From Clostridia bacterium (GTDB taxonomy: Bacteria; Bacillota; Clostridia; Peptostreptococcales; Anaerovoracaceae): a stretch of DNA of 64,000 bases. Where the stretch lies: the NCBI GenBank assembly GCA_030537495.1, contig JAUNMH010000001.1:62001-126000 (forward strand), given 5' to 3'. Both the position numbers and the translations under genes were made by a program. The number at the start of each line of letters is the position of its first letter. Position 1 is the first letter of the stretch. This document shows positions 52,359-61,657 of this stretch, piece after piece. The notes below the pieces were generated by a model. It was not told the origin of the DNA. It did not search any database and saw only the letters and a program-made list of their open reading frames with translations.

Positions 52359-52862
52359 CTATCCTAGAATTTCTTCAGGTTTCTTTCCTCTTAAAGCAGC
52401 AGCCTTTTCTACAGTCATAAGAGTTCTTAGACCTTCGATTGTAGCTAGTGCCATGTTTCCTGTGTTACTTGAACCAATGGACTTAGCTCTTACGTCCTTG
52501 ATTCCTGCAGCTTCTAGTACTGTACGTACTGATGAACCTGCGATTACTCCAGTACCCTGTGCAGCAGGCATTAATAAAACTCTTCCTGCTCCAAAGACAC
52601 CGATGTTTCTATGTGGTATAGTTGTTCCAACTGTAGGAACATAAATTAATTTTTTCTTTGCATCTTCTGTAGCTTTTCTTACAGCTTCAGGAATTTCCTG
52701 AGCTTTACCAAGACCAACGCCTACATAACCGTTGCCGTCTCCAACAACTACTGTTACGCTGAATCTCATATTTCTACCACCCTTAACAGTCTTAGCAACA
52801 CGTCTGATGTTAACGATAGTTTCTTTTAAGTCAAGCTTGGATGCATCTATAATATTACGCAT
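52359..52862 (-). CDS. rpsE: 30S ribosomal protein S5
   Basis: uS5, 167 residues, at the mRNA entry site and important for decoding accuracy. [20 protein letters not shown] and [16 protein letters not shown] mark the double-stranded RNA-binding-like domain. Confidence 0.98.
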   Translation of the reverse strand: MRNIIDASKLDLKETIVNIRRVAKTVKGGRNMRFSVTVVVGDGNGYVGVGLGKAQEIPEAVRKATEDAKKKLIYVPTVGTTIPHRNIGVFGAGRVLLMPAAQGTGVIAGSSVRTVLEAAGIKDVRAKSIGSSNTGNMALATIEGLRTLMTVEKAAALRGKKPEEILG

Positions 52863-52878
52863 TCCTTATCTCCTCCTG

Positions 52879-53244
52879 TTAGAATTTTAATCCGCCTTCA
52901 CGAGCACCTTCAGCTAATTCTGCTACTCTTCCGTGATAAAGGAATCCGCCTCTATCGAAAGTAACTTCTTCAATGCCCTTTGCAAGTGCTCTCTTAGCTA
53001 CAGCTTCTCCAACCTTCTTAGCAGCTTCTTTGTTTCCACCGTTACCGATTTCAGCCTTAAGCTCTTTATCAAGTGAAGATGCGGAAACTAAAGTAACCTT
53101 ATTTACGTCATCGATAATCTGGCAAGAAATGTTCTTGTTAGATCTGTAAACGCATAGTCTAGGTCTTTCAGGAGTTCCAGATAAATTCTTTCTAACTCTT
53201 GCGTGTCTCTTAAGACGTCTGTCATTTCTGCTTTCGTTTGCCAT
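52879..53244 (-). CDS. rplR: 50S ribosomal protein L18
   Basis: uL18, 121 residues, binds 5S r[23 protein letters not shown] and the end [14 protein letters not shown] are typical. Confidence 0.98.
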   Translation of the reverse strand: MANESRNDRRLKRHARVRKNLSGTPERPRLCVYRSNKNISCQIIDDVNKVTLVSASSLDKELKAEIGNGGNKEAAKKVGEAVAKRALAKGIEEVTFDRGGFLYHGRVAELAEGAREGGLKF

Positions 53245-53261
53245 TTTACTTCACTCCTTTC

Positions 53262-53804
53262 TTATTTAGCCCCAGCTTTTCCTTCTTTTCTGCGAATAAC
53301 TTCATTATCGTACTTGATACCCTTGCCCTTATATGGTTCAGGTCTTCTCCACTCTCTGATGTTAGCCGCATAGTTACCTACAGCTGCCTTGTCGATTCCG
53401 TTTACGACAACCGTTGTAGCATCCAGAACTTCTGTAGTGATTCCTTCTGGATCAACCATTTCTACAGGATGTGAAAAACCAAGGTTCATAACAAGAGTGT
53501 TGCCTTTCTTTTCAGCTCTGTAACCAACACCGATAAGGATTAACTTCTTGGAATATCCATTAGTTACACCTTCAACCATGTTGTTTACCAGAGTTCTGGC
53601 AAGACCGTGCTGTGATCTGTATTCTCTTGAATCAGCTGTTCTAGTGAATACAACTTCGTTTTCTTTAACTTCTACATTGATTAAATTGCTAACCTGTTCC
53701 TGCAACTGACCCTTAGGTCCCTTTACTGTAACTACGTTGTTCGCATCTACAGTAACTTCTACTCCAGCAGGAAGAACAACAGGTCTGTTACCTATTCTTG
53801 ACAT
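53262..53804 (-). CDS. rplF: 50S ribosomal protein L6
   Basis: uL6, 180 residues, two related domains near the factor-binding site. MSRIGNRPVVLPAGVEV begins it; RRPEPYKGKGIKYDNEVIRR ends the second domain. Confidence 0.98.
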   Translation of the reverse strand: MSRIGNRPVVLPAGVEVTVDANNVVTVKGPKGQLQEQVSNLINVEVKENEVVFTRTADSREYRSQHGLARTLVNNMVEGVTNGYSKKLILIGVGYRAEKKGNTLVMNLGFSHPVEMVDPEGITTEVLDATTVVVNGIDKAAVGNYAANIREWRRPEPYKGKGIKYDNEVIRRKEGKAGAK

Positions 53805-53823
53805 ATTACTTTCCTCCTACTTA

Positions 53824-54222
53824 TTACCATACATAACAGATTACTTCGCCACCAACGCCAAGTTCTCTTGCTTTCTTATCGCTCAAAACTCCCTTAGAAG
53901 TTGAAACGATTGCGATACCTAGGCCACCTAGTACTCTAGGAATTTCATTAGCCTTTGCATAAACCTTTAGACCTGGTTTTGAAATCTTCTTGATTCCGCT
54001 AATAACTTTTTCTTTGTTAGCACCATATTTCATTTCTACTTTGATGATGCCCTGCTTGTTATCTTCGATAACTTCGTATCCACCAATGAAGCCTTCTTCA
54101 AGTAAAATCTCAGCAATAGAAATCTTGATCTTTGATGCTGGGATTTCTACTGTCTTGTGACCTACAGTATTGGCATTTCTGATTCTTGTTAGCATATCTG
54201 CTATTGGATCTGTCATTGTCAT
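53824..54222 (-). CDS. rpsH: 30S ribosomal protein S8
   Basis: uS8, 132 residues, a primary 16S rRNA binder and in E. coli the spc operon repressor. The ATG at 54222 ([18 protein letters not shown]) has GGAG ten bases upstream; a second ATG two codons later is possible. Confidence 0.96.
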   Translation of the reverse strand: MTMTDPIADMLTRIRNANTVGHKTVEIPASKIKISIAEILLEEGFIGGYEVIEDNKQGIIKVEMKYGANKEKVISGIKKISKPGLKVYAKANEIPRVLGGLGIAIVSTSKGVLSDKKARELGVGGEVICYVW

Positions 54223-54293
54223 TACAGTATATCTCCTCTCTCTTGCGTGGTATCCCTCTCCCGGGGACCTTCGCACTGATTTAACTTATATTC

Positions 54294-54479
54294 TTACCAG
54301 CTAGCTTTTCTTACGCCAGGAATTTCTCCCTTATAAGCAAGCTCTCTGAAACAAATACGGCAGATTCCGTATTTCTTTAAAACAGAGTGTGGTCTTCCGC
54401 AGATTCTACATCTTGTGTATGCTCTTGTGGAATACTTAGGTTTTCTCTGCTGTTTAACTTTTAGAGATGTTTTTGCCAT
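54294..54479 (-). CDS. rpsZ: 30S ribosomal protein S14, zinc-binding type Z
   Basis: uS14 of 61 residues with two CxxC pairs (CRIC, 12 residues, CRIC), the short zinc form usual in Bacillota. Start at 54479; AGGGAGG lies upstream. Confidence 0.97.
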   Translation of the reverse strand: MAKTSLKVKQQRKPKYSTRAYTRCRICGRPHSVLKKYGICRICFRELAYKGEIPGVRKASW

Positions 54480-54492
54480 GCTTAACCTCCCT

Positions 54493-55035
54493 CTATTTCT
54501 CGAACGGCATACCAAGAAGCTCAAGTAAAGCTGCTGCTTCTTCGTCTGTCTTAGCAGTTGTAGTAAACACGATATTCATACCCTTAATTGTATCAACATC
54601 ATCATAATTGATTTCAGGGAAAATTAACTGTTCCTTGATACCCATTGAGTAGTTACCTCTACCGTCGAATGAGTTCTTGCTAACACCCTTAAAGTCTCTA
54701 ACTCTAGGAAGAGAGATGTTGAAGAATTTGTCTACAAATTCGTACATGTTGTCTCCTCTAAGAGTAACCTTTGCTCCAACAGGCATACCCTGTCTAACCT
54801 TGAAGTTAGCGATGGACTTCTTAGCCTTAGTAGTTACTGGCTTCTGTCCACTGATCAGAGCTAATTCCTTAACTGCTGTTTCTAAAATCTTAGCGTTTTC
54901 CTTAGCTTCGCCAAGACCCATATTTATAGTAACCTTTACAAGCTTTGGAACTTCCATAACGTTTTCATACTGGAACTTTTCCTTTAAAGCTGGGAATACA
55001 TCTTTCTTATATGTTTCTCTTAATCTTGCTGCCAA
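54493..55035 (-). CDS. rplE: 50S ribosomal protein L5
   Basis: uL5, 180 residues, carries 5S rRNA and touches P-site t[18 protein letters not shown] and [20 protein letters not shown] are the family marks. Confidence 0.98.
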   Translation of the reverse strand: MAARLRETYKKDVFPALKEKFQYENVMEVPKLVKVTINMGLGEAKENAKILETAVKELALISGQKPVTTKAKKSIANFKVRQGMPVGAKVTLRGDNMYEFVDKFFNISLPRVRDFKGVSKNSFDGRGNYSMGIKEQLIFPEINYDDVDTIKGMNIVFTTTAKTDEEAAALLELLGMPFEK

Positions 55036-55052
55036 AATCTTCTCCTCCTTTC

Positions 55053-55358
55053 CTAGTCAATTACTTTTCCTGTTTTCTTATTAACTCTTAGCTTCTGGTC
55101 TCCATCAATCTTGTATCCAATCTTGATAGCTTCCTTAGCTTTTGCATCGTAGAACATAACGTTTGATGCGTCGATAGGTCCTTCGATGTGCTTGATTTCA
55201 GCTCTTTCAGTTCTTGTCTGCTTCTGGTGCTTAGTCTGAACGTTTACACCTTCAACAATAACCTTGTTTTCTTTAGGCATAGCTTTTAGTACAGTACCAG
55301 TCTTGCCTTTATCTTTACCAGTAATTACGATTACTGTATCGCCTTTTTTAATACGCAT
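55053..55358 (-). CDS. rplX: 50S ribosomal protein L24
   Basis: uL24, 101 residues with an N-terminal KOW motif ([20 protein letters not shown]). It starts assembly of the 50S subunit. Confidence 0.98.
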   Translation of the reverse strand: MRIKKGDTVIVITGKDKGKTGTVLKAMPKENKVIVEGVNVQTKHQKQTRTERAEIKHIEGPIDASNVMFYDAKAKEAIKIGYKIDGDQKLRVNKKTGKVID

Positions 55359-55373
55359 TCCAGCTACACCTCC

Positions 55374-55748
55374 TTATAATACTTCTGGTGCCAGTGAAAC
55401 GATCTTCATGAATCCCTTGTCTCTAAGTTCTCTAGCTACAGGTCCAAAGATACGTGTTCCAACTGGTGTCTTGTCTTCTTTATCCTTAATGATTACTGCA
55501 GCGTTCTGGTCGAACTTAACGTAGCTTCCGTCTGCTCTTCTAGCTCCCTTTTTAGTTCTAACTACTACAGCCTTAACAACGTCTCCCTTTTTTACGACGC
55601 CGCCTGGTGTTGCTTCTTTAACAGCACAAACAATTACATCACCGATATTCGCATACTGACGGGAAGTACCGCCTAAAATACGGATACATAAAAGTTCTTT
55701 TGCACCTGAATTGTCAGCAACTCTTAATCTTGTTTCTGTCTGAATCAT
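55374..55748 (-). CDS. rplN: 50S ribosomal protein L14
   Basis: uL14, 124 residues, at the subunit interface and the site where silencing factor RsfS binds. [19 protein letters not shown] starts it; [18 protein letters not shown] ends it. Confidence 0.98.
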   Translation of the reverse strand: MIQTETRLRVADNSGAKELLCIRILGGTSRQYANIGDVIVCAVKEATPGGVVKKGDVVKAVVVRTKKGARRADGSYVKFDQNAAVIIKDKEDKTPVGTRIFGPVARELRDKGFMKIVSLAPEVL

Positions 55749-55762
55749 GATTTGGTGCCTCC

Positions 55763-56023
55763 TTATTTAACCTTCTCAATGATGTTAACAAGTCTCCATC
55801 TCTTGTCCTTTGATAGAGGTCTTGTTTCCATAATTCTTACTTTATCTCCGATATTGCATTCGTTGTTTTCGTCATGAGCCTTAACTTTCTTAGTTCTTTT
55901 TACTGCCTTGCCGTAAAGAGAATGTCTAACGAAATCTTCGATTGCAACAACTACAGTCTTATCCATTTTGTCGCTTACAACAACGCCGACTTTAGTCTTT
56001 CTTCTGTTTCTGATATCTGCCAT
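55763..56023 (-). CDS. rpsQ: 30S ribosomal protein S17
   Basis: uS17, 86 residues, OB fold on 16S r[23 protein letters not shown] and [16 protein letters not shown]. Confidence 0.98.
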   Translation of the reverse strand: MADIRNRRKTKVGVVVSDKMDKTVVVAIEDFVRHSLYGKAVKRTKKVKAHDENNECNIGDKVRIMETRPLSKDKRWRLVNIIEKVK

Positions 56024-56041
56024 ATCAACATCCTCCTTCCA

Positions 56042-56245
56042 TTAAGCCTGAACCTTTTCAAGTTCTTTCTCTCTCATAATAGTTTTAACTCTTGCAATAT
56101 TTCTCTTAACTTCTCTCATCTTTACAGGGTTTTCAAGCTGTCCTGTAACGTGCTGGAATCTTAAGTTGAAAAGTTCCTTCTTCATCTTATCTAATTCAGC
56201 AGCTAATTCGATTTCTGTCATCTGTCTCATCTTGTTTAATTCCAT
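56042..56245 (-). CDS. rpmC: 50S ribosomal protein L29
   Basis: uL29, 67 residues, helical hairpin at the tunnel exit: [18 protein letters not shown], then [15 protein letters not shown]. Its start overlaps the rplP stop by one base (TAATG). Confidence 0.97.
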   Translation of the reverse strand: MELNKMRQMTEIELAAELDKMKKELFNLRFQHVTGQLENPVKMREVKRNIARVKTIMREKELEKVQA

Positions 56246-56676
56246 TATGCTTCACCACCCTCTGCTGTATTTTCCTTGATGGCAAATTTACATTTAACAG
56301 GTAACTTATGCATTGCAAGTCTCATAGCTTCTCTTGCCTGTTCTTCTGTTACACCTTCAATTTCAAACATTACTCTGCCTGGTTTAACTACTGCTACCCA
56401 GTATTCTGGTGAACCTTTACCGGAACCCATACGTACTTCTGCAGGTTTCTTAGTTACTGACTTGTGTGGGAAAATCTTAATATATACTTTACCACCTCTT
56501 TTGATAGATCTTGTCATAGCAATTCTGGCTGCTTCGATCTGGTTTGAGGTGATCCATCCACATTCCTGTGATACAAGACCGTATGCTCCGTAAGTAATTG
56601 TGTTACCCTTAGTAGCTACGCCCTTCATTCTACCTCTATGAACTCTTCTGTGTTTAACGCGCTTTGGCATTAACAT
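56245..56676 (-). CDS. rplP: 50S ribosomal protein L16
   Basis: uL16, 143 residues, near the A site of the 50S subunit. [18 protein letters not shown] and [16 protein letters not shown] segment ([17 protein letters not shown]) are present. AAGGAGG lies upstream of the ATG. The 251-base gap before it holds the open frame described for rpsC. Confidence 0.98.
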   Translation of the reverse strand: MLMPKRVKHRRVHRGRMKGVATKGNTITYGAYGLVSQECGWITSNQIEAARIAMTRSIKRGGKVYIKIFPHKSVTKKPAEVRMGSGKGSPEYWVAVVKPGRVMFEIEGVTEEQAREAMRLAMHKLPVKCKFAIKENTAEGGEA

Positions 56677-56705
56677 GGCCTAGTTCCTCCTTTCTCTAAT
56701 GCTTA

Positions 56706-56927
56706 TTAGTTTTCAGTTTCAACAGCTTCAGCTGTTTCAACTACTGCTTCTACCTGTGGTTCAACCTTTGGAGTCTTTCTAACTCTAGGGTTTACTGCTT
56801 TAGCAACTTCTACAGCGTCGTTTCTTCTGTTATTTCTTCTGTCGTTTCTTCTCTCGCCGTTGTTGTTTAATCTGCTGTTTATTCTGTCGCCGTCCTTCTT
56901 TCCTCTTATTTCTATCTTGTCGCGCTT
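56706..56927 (-). pseudogene. in-frame extension after the rpsC stop codon (possible broken S3 tail)
   Basis: Directly after the rpsC TAA the same reading frame stays open for 73 codons, up to a TAA at 56708-56706. It has no ATG, GTG or TTG, so it cannot start alone. The peptide begins KRDKIEIRGKKDGDR, has an Asn/Arg-rich middle (NNNGERRNDRRNNRRN) and an acidic end (VEAVVETAEAVETEN). Arg/Asn-rich tails of this kind are known on S3 in some Clostridia. The frame is probably a former S3 tail cut off by one stop codon (for example CAA to TAA), or is reached by readthrough, or reflects a sequencing error. Confidence 0.7.
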
Positions 56928-57584
56928 TTATTCACGAACTGGGCTCTGTAATCCCTTATCTAGGATTTCACCGTGGTTGATCCAAACTTTAACGCCGATC
57001 TTACCGTAAGTTGTATCTGCTTCAGCAAATCCATAGTCGATGTCAGCTCTTAAAGTGTGAAGAGGAACGTTTCCTTCGCTGTACTTTTCGCTTCTAGCGA
57101 TTTCAGCACCGCCAAGTCTTCCTGAGCAAAGAACCTTGATACCCTTTGCATTGGCTTTCATTGTTCTGCCGATAGCCTGCTTCATAGCTCTTCTGAAAGT
57201 AACACGTCTTTCTAGTGCCTGTGCAATGCTTTCTGCTGTAAGCTGCGCATCTAATTCTGCTCTCTTAACTTCTTCGATTGAAATTTCAATATCTTTACCT
57301 GTTAGTTTAGCTAATCCAGCCTTTAATTCGTCGATGCCGTTTCCGGATCTTCCGATTACCATACCAGGTCTAGCTGTTAACACGATAACTCTGATTTTGT
57401 CTGCTTTTCTTTCAACTAATACCTTTGAAACTCCAGCAACATATAACTTCTTCTTAACGTATTCTCTGACTTTATTATCTTCGATTAAACAGTCTGCAAA
57501 GTCCTTCTTATCTGCATACCATTTTGAGTTCCAGTCTTTGATTACGCCCACTCTTAAACCATGTGGACTTACTTTCTGACCCAT
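56928..57584 (-). CDS. rpsC: 30S ribosomal protein S3
   Basis: uS3, 218 residues, lines the mRNA entry tunnel and takes part in mRNA unwinding. The N-terminus is [20 protein letters not shown], the KH domain has [20 protein letters not shown], and the C-terminal domain ends [19 protein letters not shown]. The core is complete. What follows the stop is unusual and is listed separately. Confidence 0.97.
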   Translation of the reverse strand: MGQKVSPHGLRVGVIKDWNSKWYADKKDFADCLIEDNKVREYVKKKLYVAGVSKVLVERKADKIRVIVLTARPGMVIGRSGNGIDELKAGLAKLTGKDIEISIEEVKRAELDAQLTAESIAQALERRVTFRRAMKQAIGRTMKANAKGIKVLCSGRLGGAEIARSEKYSEGNVPLHTLRADIDYGFAEADTTYGKIGVKVWINHGEILDKGLQSPVRE

Positions 57585-57601
57585 TCAATGAACCTCCTAT
57601 C

Positions 57602-57937
57602 TTAGACTCTTTCCTTAAGAGTAACGCCAACGTGGCTTGATCTCTTTAGGATGATTGATGCTCTACCTTGTGATCCGGCTCTCCATCTCTTCATTGTAGG
57701 GCCCTGATGAGCATATACTTCTGCAACATATAAATTATCTGGATTCATATCAAAATTGTTTTCTGCATTTGCTGCTGCAGACTTAACAACTTTTTCTACG
57801 ATTTCAGCACCCTTACCAGGTGTGAACTTTAGGATTGTTAATGCCTCTTCTAAATCCTTACCTCTTACTAAATCTGTAATAGGCTTTAGCTTAATAGGAG
57901 ACATTCTTACGTATTTTGCAACTGCTTTTGCTTCCAT
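57602..57937 (-). CDS. rplV: 50S ribosomal protein L22
   Basis: uL22, 111 residues; its beta hairpin (PTMKRWRAGSQGRASIILKR) reaches the exit tunnel near the macrolide site. Confidence 0.98.
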   Translation of the reverse strand: MEAKAVAKYVRMSPIKLKPITDLVRGKDLEEALTILKFTPGKGAEIVEKVVKSAAANAENNFDMNPDNLYVAEVYAHQGPTMKRWRAGSQGRASIILKRSSHVGVTLKERV

Positions 57938-57954
57938 GTTTTTATCTCCTTTTC

Positions 57955-58233
57955 TTATCTAACTTTTGATGATTTATCAGCAGCATGGCCTTTGTAAGTT
58001 CTTGTTGGAGCAAATTCTCCAAGCTTGTGACCTACCATATCTTCTGTAATATATACAGGAACATGTTTTCTGCCGTCGTGTACTGCAATTGTATGACCCA
58101 CCATCTGTGGGAAGATTGTTGATGGTCTAGACCATGTCTTAATTACTTTCTTTTCGTTAGCTTCGTTCATAGCTTCAATAGCTCTTAAAAGCTTCACGTC
58201 TACGAAAGGACCTTTTTTAAGTGATCTACTCAT
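57955..58233 (-). CDS. rpsS: 30S ribosomal protein S19
   Basis: uS19, 92 residues in the 30S head: [20 protein letters not shown] and [20 protein letters not shown]. Confidence 0.98.
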   Translation of the reverse strand: MSRSLKKGPFVDVKLLRAIEAMNEANEKKVIKTWSRPSTIFPQMVGHTIAVHDGRKHVPVYITEDMVGHKLGEFAPTRTYKGHAADKSSKVR

Positions 58234-58252
58234 TCGTAATGCTCCTTCCTAA

Positions 58253-59086
58253 TTATTTTTCATTTCTTCTCTTTACGATATACTGATTTGAAGCCTTGTT
58301 CTTCTTTCTTGTCTTGTAGCCAAGAGCAGGTTTACCCCAAGGAGTAACTGGACTCTTACGTCCGATAGGTGATCTACCTTCACCACCACCATGTGGGTGA
58401 TCGTTAGGGTTCATAACAGAACCTCTTACTGTAGGTCTCCATCCCATGTGTCTCTTTCTACCAGCCTTACCAATCTGAATGTTAGCGTGTTCTGAGTTGC
58501 CAACTTCACCGATTGTAGCTCTACACTGAATAAGAACTTTTCTTACTTCTCCGGAAGGAAGCCTTACCTGTGCATATTTATTTTCTTTAGCCATAAGCTG
58601 AGCACCGTTACCTGCTGTTCTAGCAAGCTGAGCACCCTTACCAGGCTTTAATTCAATGTTGTGAATCATTGTACCAACTGGAATGTTAGCGATTGGAAGT
58701 GCGTTTCCAACCTTGATATCTGCTTCAGGACCTGAGTAGATAACATCTCCAACTTTCAGACCTTCTGGTGCGATGATGTATCTCTTTTCACCATCAGCGT
58801 ATACGATTAATGCAATGTTTGCACTTCTGTTTGGATCGTATTCGATTGTCGCAACTTTTCCTGGAATATCGTCCTTAGTTCTCTTGAAGTCGATAACTCT
58901 GTACTTAGGTCTTGTACCGCCACCTCTATGTCTTACAGTGATCTTACCTCTTACGTTTCTTCCTGAATGCTTCTTTAAAGTTTCTGTAAGAGATTTCTCA
59001 GGTGTGCTTGTAGTAATCTCTTCGAAAGTAGAAACTGTCATTCCTCTCAAACCAGGAGTAGTCGGATTATATTTCTTAATTCCCAT
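58253..59086 (-). CDS. rplB: 50S ribosomal protein L2
   Basis: uL2, 277 residues, needed for peptidyl transfer and subunit joining. [21 protein letters not shown] loop is present as [19 protein letters not shown], with the conserved histidine. Confidence 0.98.
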   Translation of the reverse strand: MGIKKYNPTTPGLRGMTVSTFEEITTSTPEKSLTETLKKHSGRNVRGKITVRHRGGGTRPKYRVIDFKRTKDDIPGKVATIEYDPNRSANIALIVYADGEKRYIIAPEGLKVGDVIYSGPEADIKVGNALPIANIPVGTMIHNIELKPGKGAQLARTAGNGAQLMAKENKYAQVRLPSGEVRKVLIQCRATIGEVGNSEHANIQIGKAGRKRHMGWRPTVRGSVMNPNDHPHGGGEGRSPIGRKSPVTPWGKPALGYKTRKKNKASNQYIVKRRNEK

Positions 59087-59104
59087 TGTTTGCTACCTCC
59101 TATA

Positions 59105-59395
59105 TTATAGACCCTGGAAGAACTCGATTTCTTTGCTGTTATCTGTCAGAGTTACGATAGCCTTTTTATATCCTGCTGTTCTACCCTGTGTTCTTCCCAT
59201 TCTCTTAACTTTACCGTCATAGTTCATGATGTTTACTTTCTTAACTTCAACACCAAAGATTTCTTCAACTGCTAACTTAACCTGAGTCTTATTAGCGTCT
59301 GTAGCAACCTTGAATGTGTACTTCTTCTCTGCTGCTACGTCCATGCTCTGTTCAGTGATAACAGGCTTGATGATTACGTCGTATGCTGATCTCAT
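59105..59395 (-). CDS. rplW: 50S ribosomal protein L23
   Basis: uL23, 96 residues, docking site at the tunnel exit for SRP and trigger factor: [14 protein letters not shown] at the start, [19 protein letters not shown] near the middle. Start overlaps the rplD stop (TAATG). Confidence 0.98.
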   Translation of the reverse strand: MRSAYDVIIKPVITEQSMDVAAEKKYTFKVATDANKTQVKLAVEEIFGVEVKKVNIMNYDGKVKRMGRTQGRTAGYKKAIVTLTDNSKEIEFFQGL

Positions 59396-60018
59396 TATAA
59401 GTACACCTCCTCAATTTTTTCGATTGCTTCCTTAGTTACGATGAAGCTTGTGTGGTTTACGATTTCGTAAACGTTCATAGTTCCTACAAGAGCAGTTCTT
59501 ACTCCAGGAATGTTAGCCGCTGATCTGATTACGTTTTCGTCCTTTTCAGCAGTAACGATTAATGCCTTCTTACCAGCCTTGATGTTTTCTAAAACCTTTA
59601 CCATTTCCTTAGTCTTAGGAGCATCAAATTTTAATTCGTCTAATACGATGATTTCGTTATCTAATACCTTTGCAGATAAAGCTGACTTAAGTGCAAGTCT
59701 CTTTAACTTCTTAGGTACTGCATATCTATAGCTTCTTGGCTTAGGTCCGAAAGCGATACCGCCTCCAACCTGTGAAGGGTCTGTTGTACTACCCTGTCTA
59801 TGGCGTCCTGTACCCTTCTGTCTGAAAGGCTTTCTTCCGCCTCCTCTGACTTCGCCTCTAGTCTTAGTTGACTGAGTGCCCTGTCTCTGGTTTGCCAAGT
59901 AATTTACAATAACTGCGTGAACAGCGTTTTCATTAGGCTCGATTCCGAAGATTTCATCGTTAAGTTCGATAGTACCAGCTTCAGCTCCAGCCATGTTAAG
60001 CATTGTTACCTTTGCCAT
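59395..60018 (-). CDS. rplD: 50S ribosomal protein L4
   Basis: uL4, 207 residues, with the loop that narrows the exit tunnel ([19 protein letters not shown]). In E. coli L4 also represses the S10 operon; whether that holds here is unknown. Confidence 0.98.
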   Translation of the reverse strand: MAKVTMLNMAGAEAGTIELNDEIFGIEPNENAVHAVIVNYLANQRQGTQSTKTRGEVRGGGRKPFRQKGTGRHRQGSTTDPSQVGGGIAFGPKPRSYRYAVPKKLKRLALKSALSAKVLDNEIIVLDELKFDAPKTKEMVKVLENIKAGKKALIVTAEKDENVIRSAANIPGVRTALVGTMNVYEIVNHTSFIVTKEAIEKIEEVYL

Positions 60019-60047
60019 TTTGCGCTTCCTCCTTTCTGAAGTCTATT

Positions 60048-60683
60048 CTATTTGTCCTGACCTTTAACAGCATACTGAACCTTTACAAGGCTTCCTTTGC
60101 CACCAGGGATTGCACCCTTGATTAGCATTAAGTTTCTGTCTGTGTCAACTTTTACTAAAACAACGTTCTGAACTGTAACAGTTTCGCGACCCATTCTACC
60201 TGGACCAGCGTTACCCTTGAATACTCTTGATGGGTAAGTACCTGCAGCCAACGCACCAGCTAATCTCTTGTGCTTTGAACCGTGAGTCATAGGACCTCTG
60301 TGGTGTCCGTGTCTCTTGATGTTACCCTGAGTTCCCTTACCTTTTGAAGTTCCAGTTACGTCAACCTTCTTGCCAGCTTCGAAATCAGCAACAGTGATGA
60401 CCTGTCCTAATTCATAAGCTTCGCCTTCTTCAACTCTGAACTCTGTTAAGTGCTTCTTTAGAGGAGCACCGCTCTTAGCGAAGTGTCCAGTCATTGGCTT
60501 GTTAACTCTGTGAGCCTTCTGATCTTCGAATGCTACCTGTACAGCATTGTAACCATCAGTTTCAACTGTCTTGATCTGAGTTACAACTTCAGGACCAGCT
60601 TCGATAACTGTTACAGGAATAACTTCTCCTGTTTCTGCGAAAATCTGAGTCATTCCGATTTTCTTTCCTAGAATTGCTTTCAT
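60048..60683 (-). CDS. rplC: 50S ribosomal protein L3
   Basis: uL3, 211 residues, one of two proteins that start 50S assembly. GKKIGMTQIFAETGEVIPVT opens the chain and the tip loop GRMGRETVTVQN points to the peptidyl transferase centre. The 141-base gap to rpsJ contains two small hairpins. Confidence 0.98.
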   Translation of the reverse strand: MKAILGKKIGMTQIFAETGEVIPVTVIEAGPEVVTQIKTVETDGYNAVQVAFEDQKAHRVNKPMTGHFAKSGAPLKKHLTEFRVEEGEAYELGQVITVADFEAGKKVDVTGTSKGKGTQGNIKRHGHHRGPMTHGSKHKRLAGALAAGTYPSRVFKGNAGPGRMGRETVTVQNVVLVKVDTDRNLMLIKGAIPGGKGSLVKVQYAVKGQDK

Positions 60684-60700
60684 ATTTTTTTCCTCCTAAT

Positions 60701-60717
60701 TTTGCGTTTGTCGCAAA
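60701..60717 (-). promoter_or_regulatory. small hairpin next to the rplC ribosome binding site
   Basis: TTTGCG and CGCAAA form a perfect 6-base stem with a 5-base loop directly upstream of the rplC AGGAGG. It may modulate rplC translation; this is inference from position. Confidence 0.4.
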
Positions 60718-60824
60718 TTCTTACAGCGGATTGCTCTGGTTTGGTTTATTCATCAAAACCCACACAGGATGGTTTCTCCGAAAACCCTCTCATGCAATCT
60801 TACTAAGGGGAGTACCCTTAATAC

Positions 60825-61139
60825 CTATTGAAGTTTGATTTCAATGTCTACACCAGCAGGTAAGTCAAGCTTAGTTAAAGCATCTGTTGTCTGAAGTGTA
60901 GCATTTGTGATGTCGATAAGTCTCTTGTGAGTTCTCTGTTCGAACTGCTCTCTGCTGTCCTTGTACTTGTGTACTGCTCTCAAGATAGTTACGACTTCTT
61001 TTTCTGTCGGTAGCGGAATAGGTCCAGAAACTTCTGCGCCAGTTTTCTTAGCTGTTTCTACGATCTTCGCTGCTGACTGGTCTAATAACGCGTGGTCATA
61101 GGCCTTAAGCTTAATTCTCATTTTCTTTAATTCGCTCAT
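60825..61139 (-). CDS. rpsJ: 30S ribosomal protein S10
   Basis: uS10, 104 residues, also a transcription antitermination factor with Nus[21 protein letters not shown] starts it and [16 protein letters not shown] follows. First gene of the S10-spc-alpha cluster in this window; tufA, fusA, rpsG and rpsL are not upstream. Confidence 0.98.
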   Translation of the reverse strand: MSELKKMRIKLKAYDHALLDQSAAKIVETAKKTGAEVSGPIPLPTEKEVVTILRAVHKYKDSREQFEQRTHKRLIDITNATLQTTDALTKLDLPAGVDIEIKLQ

Positions 61140-61427
61140 GTTTTCCTCCTAAAATTTTGTACTGTTTTCGCTACGCTTTGTACAGGGGTTCTTTAATTGA
61201 CCTTAGGCGATTTGCTTTTACAAGTAAGTCGGAATCGGTCAAATGCCCATTTTTCAACGTGTGCGGTGGAATCGCTTACTTTGCACACGGCTCCGTGCGT
61301 TTCTTTTTTCGACGCTCAGATTAAAACAGGCGAACACCTTCGCCCCCATCCCGTGGGGACAATTCTCCGTAGAAATTACCTGATAGCTCAGCAACTTCCT
61401 ACTTCATCGCCTTAAGCAAGCCTTTGT
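61140..61427 (-). promoter_or_regulatory. long structured leader of the S10 operon
   Basis: About 285 transcribed bases separate the promoter from rpsJ. Minus-strand hairpins include GGCGAA/TTCGCC (61344-61329), GTGTGC/GCACAC (61288-61259), TTGACC/GGTCAA (61242-61197) and a GTAC-rich pair next to the rpsJ binding site (about 61185-61155). There is no obvious terminator with a T-run. This suggests control by a protein binding the leader, as L4 does in E. coli. Confidence 0.6.
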
Positions 61428-61456
61428 ATTATATTACAGGTCAAGCAAAAATGCAA
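61428..61456 (-). promoter_or_regulatory. promoter of the S10 operon
   Basis: Minus-strand TTGCAT (61456-61451), 17 bases, TATAAT (61433-61428). An A/T-rich tract lies upstream (about 61465-61495), as for strong ribosomal promoters. Confidence 0.75.
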
Positions 61457-61595
61457 GGGTTTTCTTTAAAAAAAATTATACTTTTTTCGGCTTTTTTGGG
61501 GAGCAGAATATAGCATTTCCAAAGCCTTCAACCCCTTTTTTATATACACTTCCCCAGGCGTTTCTTTTTATGAGATTTTTCATACACCTATCTCC

Positions 61596-61645
61596 ATAAA
61601 AAAACAATGCGTGAATTTGCATTTTTTCTGCAAACCCACGCATTT
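61596..61645 (-). terminator. intrinsic terminator of the nucleoside kinase gene
   Basis: Minus-strand AATGCGTG and CACGCATT (61644-61637, 61613-61606) enclose a second nested stem TTTGCA/TGCAAA, followed by a G and seven T residues. It lies 13 bases after the stop codon. The 518-base gap between rpsJ and this gene is filled by the S10 leader, the promoter and this terminator; 61500-61590 shows nothing else. Confidence 0.85.
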
Positions 61646-61657
61646 CAACGTTTTCAC

